This document shows, one piece after another, positions 63,705-64,000 of a stretch of 64,000 bases of DNA. The stretch is from Harmothoe impar. Lineage: Eukaryota > Annelida > Polychaeta > Phyllodocida > Polynoidae. The first letter of the stretch is position 1, and every line of letters starts with the position of its first letter. A program made the position numbers and the translations under genes. Under the pieces are notes generated by a model. The model was given only the letters and a program-made list of their open reading frames with translations, did not search any database and was not told the DNA's origin. Location: the NCBI GenBank assembly GCA_947462335.1, contig OX381715.1, positions 41,578,650 to 41,642,649 of the forward strand, given 5' to 3'.

Positions 63705-64000
63705 TCAGTACTGGAAATGGAGGGGGGGTGGGGAGGGTAACGGAGGGCTGGAGCTTAGTCTGAATAATGTAATCAGTTTACCACCAGTGCATTCTGCTTG
63801 GGGAAGCCTCCAGATCCCAACTTGCTCAGAGAGGGAATCCCGAGTAATGACACCATAGCGTCCATGCACATCTTGGTGGCTAACTAACTCCATCAGCCAC
63901 TGGAGGCAGGTACAGACTAGGGTGGAGCTGCTCGGGTGGCTGACTAACTCCATCAGCCACTGGAGGCAGGTACAGGCTAGGGTGGGGCTGCTCGGGTGGC
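63705..64000 (-). other. Open frame over a 60-bp minisatellite, running off the window
   Basis: A minus-strand frame is open from the window edge (64000) to 63705. It starts with repeats of a 20-residue unit (HPSSxTLxCTCLQWLMELVS), because the DNA period is exactly 60 bp, and continues with VSHQDVHGRYGVITRDSLS and ECTGGKLITL. A GT donor-like site lies near 63778 (CTGGTG|GTAAAC on the minus strand). It may be an exon of a repeat-containing protein or simply a frame in a minisatellite. No family recognised. Confidence 0.35.
63874..64000. repeat. 60-bp minisatellite (at least two units, continues outside)
   Basis: GGTGGCTAACTAACTCCATC and the following sequence repeat at exactly 60-bp spacing (63875, 63935, partial at 63995), with four or so substitutions between units. 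Confidence 0.85.

Overview
This is a transposon-rich stretch of animal nuclear DNA: AT-rich, no operons, long (TA)n and poly-G/C runs, tRNA-derived SINE-like sequences and many DNA-transposon relics with readable target-site duplications. A non-LTR retrotransposon and a degenerate copy of a transposon-associated gene family common in cnidarians, molluscs, echinoderms, fish and other animals point to a marine invertebrate. I cannot resolve the phylum. No complete host gene is evident. The only host-exon candidates are weak: 26390-26890 (+), and an open frame running off the right edge at 63705-64000 (-).

Large-scale layout: much of the window is three diverged tandem copies of one segment of roughly 18-21 kb. 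Unit A is about 160-18300, unit B about 18300-38810 and unit C about 39640-59390. Single-copy blocks recur in the same order in each unit, separated by unit-specific insertions, so one unit often shows the empty site for an insertion in another. Most shared blocks are well diverged. Two islands (6009-6261 = 21208-21463, and 7080-7260 = 22905-23080) are nearly identical between A and B.

Transposons: the main element is a minus-strand LINE at about 42279-48500. Its 973-codon ORF2 (42891-45812) has intact apurinic-endonuclease and reverse-transcriptase motifs. Upstream lies a coiled-coil/RRM-like ORF1 (46982-47680), followed in an overlapping frame by a NADAR (YbiA-like) domain (46387-47028). 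NADAR domains remove ADP-ribose from guanine or cleave related N-glycosidic bonds, so a LINE carrying one is the most unusual thing in the window. Around it are four copies of a foldback family built from a roughly 17-bp motif, several TTAA-flanked (piggyBac-type) MITEs, TA-flanked MITEs, hAT-like elements and a MULE-like foldback.

Region by region: 1-5 kb holds MITE ends, low-complexity tracts and a 163-bp tandem duplication. 5-12.7 kb is unit A blocks with a SINE-like pair, a MULE-like foldback and a hAT-like element inside (TA)n. 12.7-18.3 kb has two foldbacks, tRNA-like sequences and a partial internal duplication of unit A. 18.3-39 kb is unit B with nested MITEs and the candidate exons. 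39-59 kb is unit C with the LINE, TTAA MITEs and the broken transposon-associated gene at 56409-58050. 59.5-64 kb has a long (TA)n tract, palindromic MITEs, a 1.28-kb TA-flanked element and a 60-bp minisatellite at the edge.
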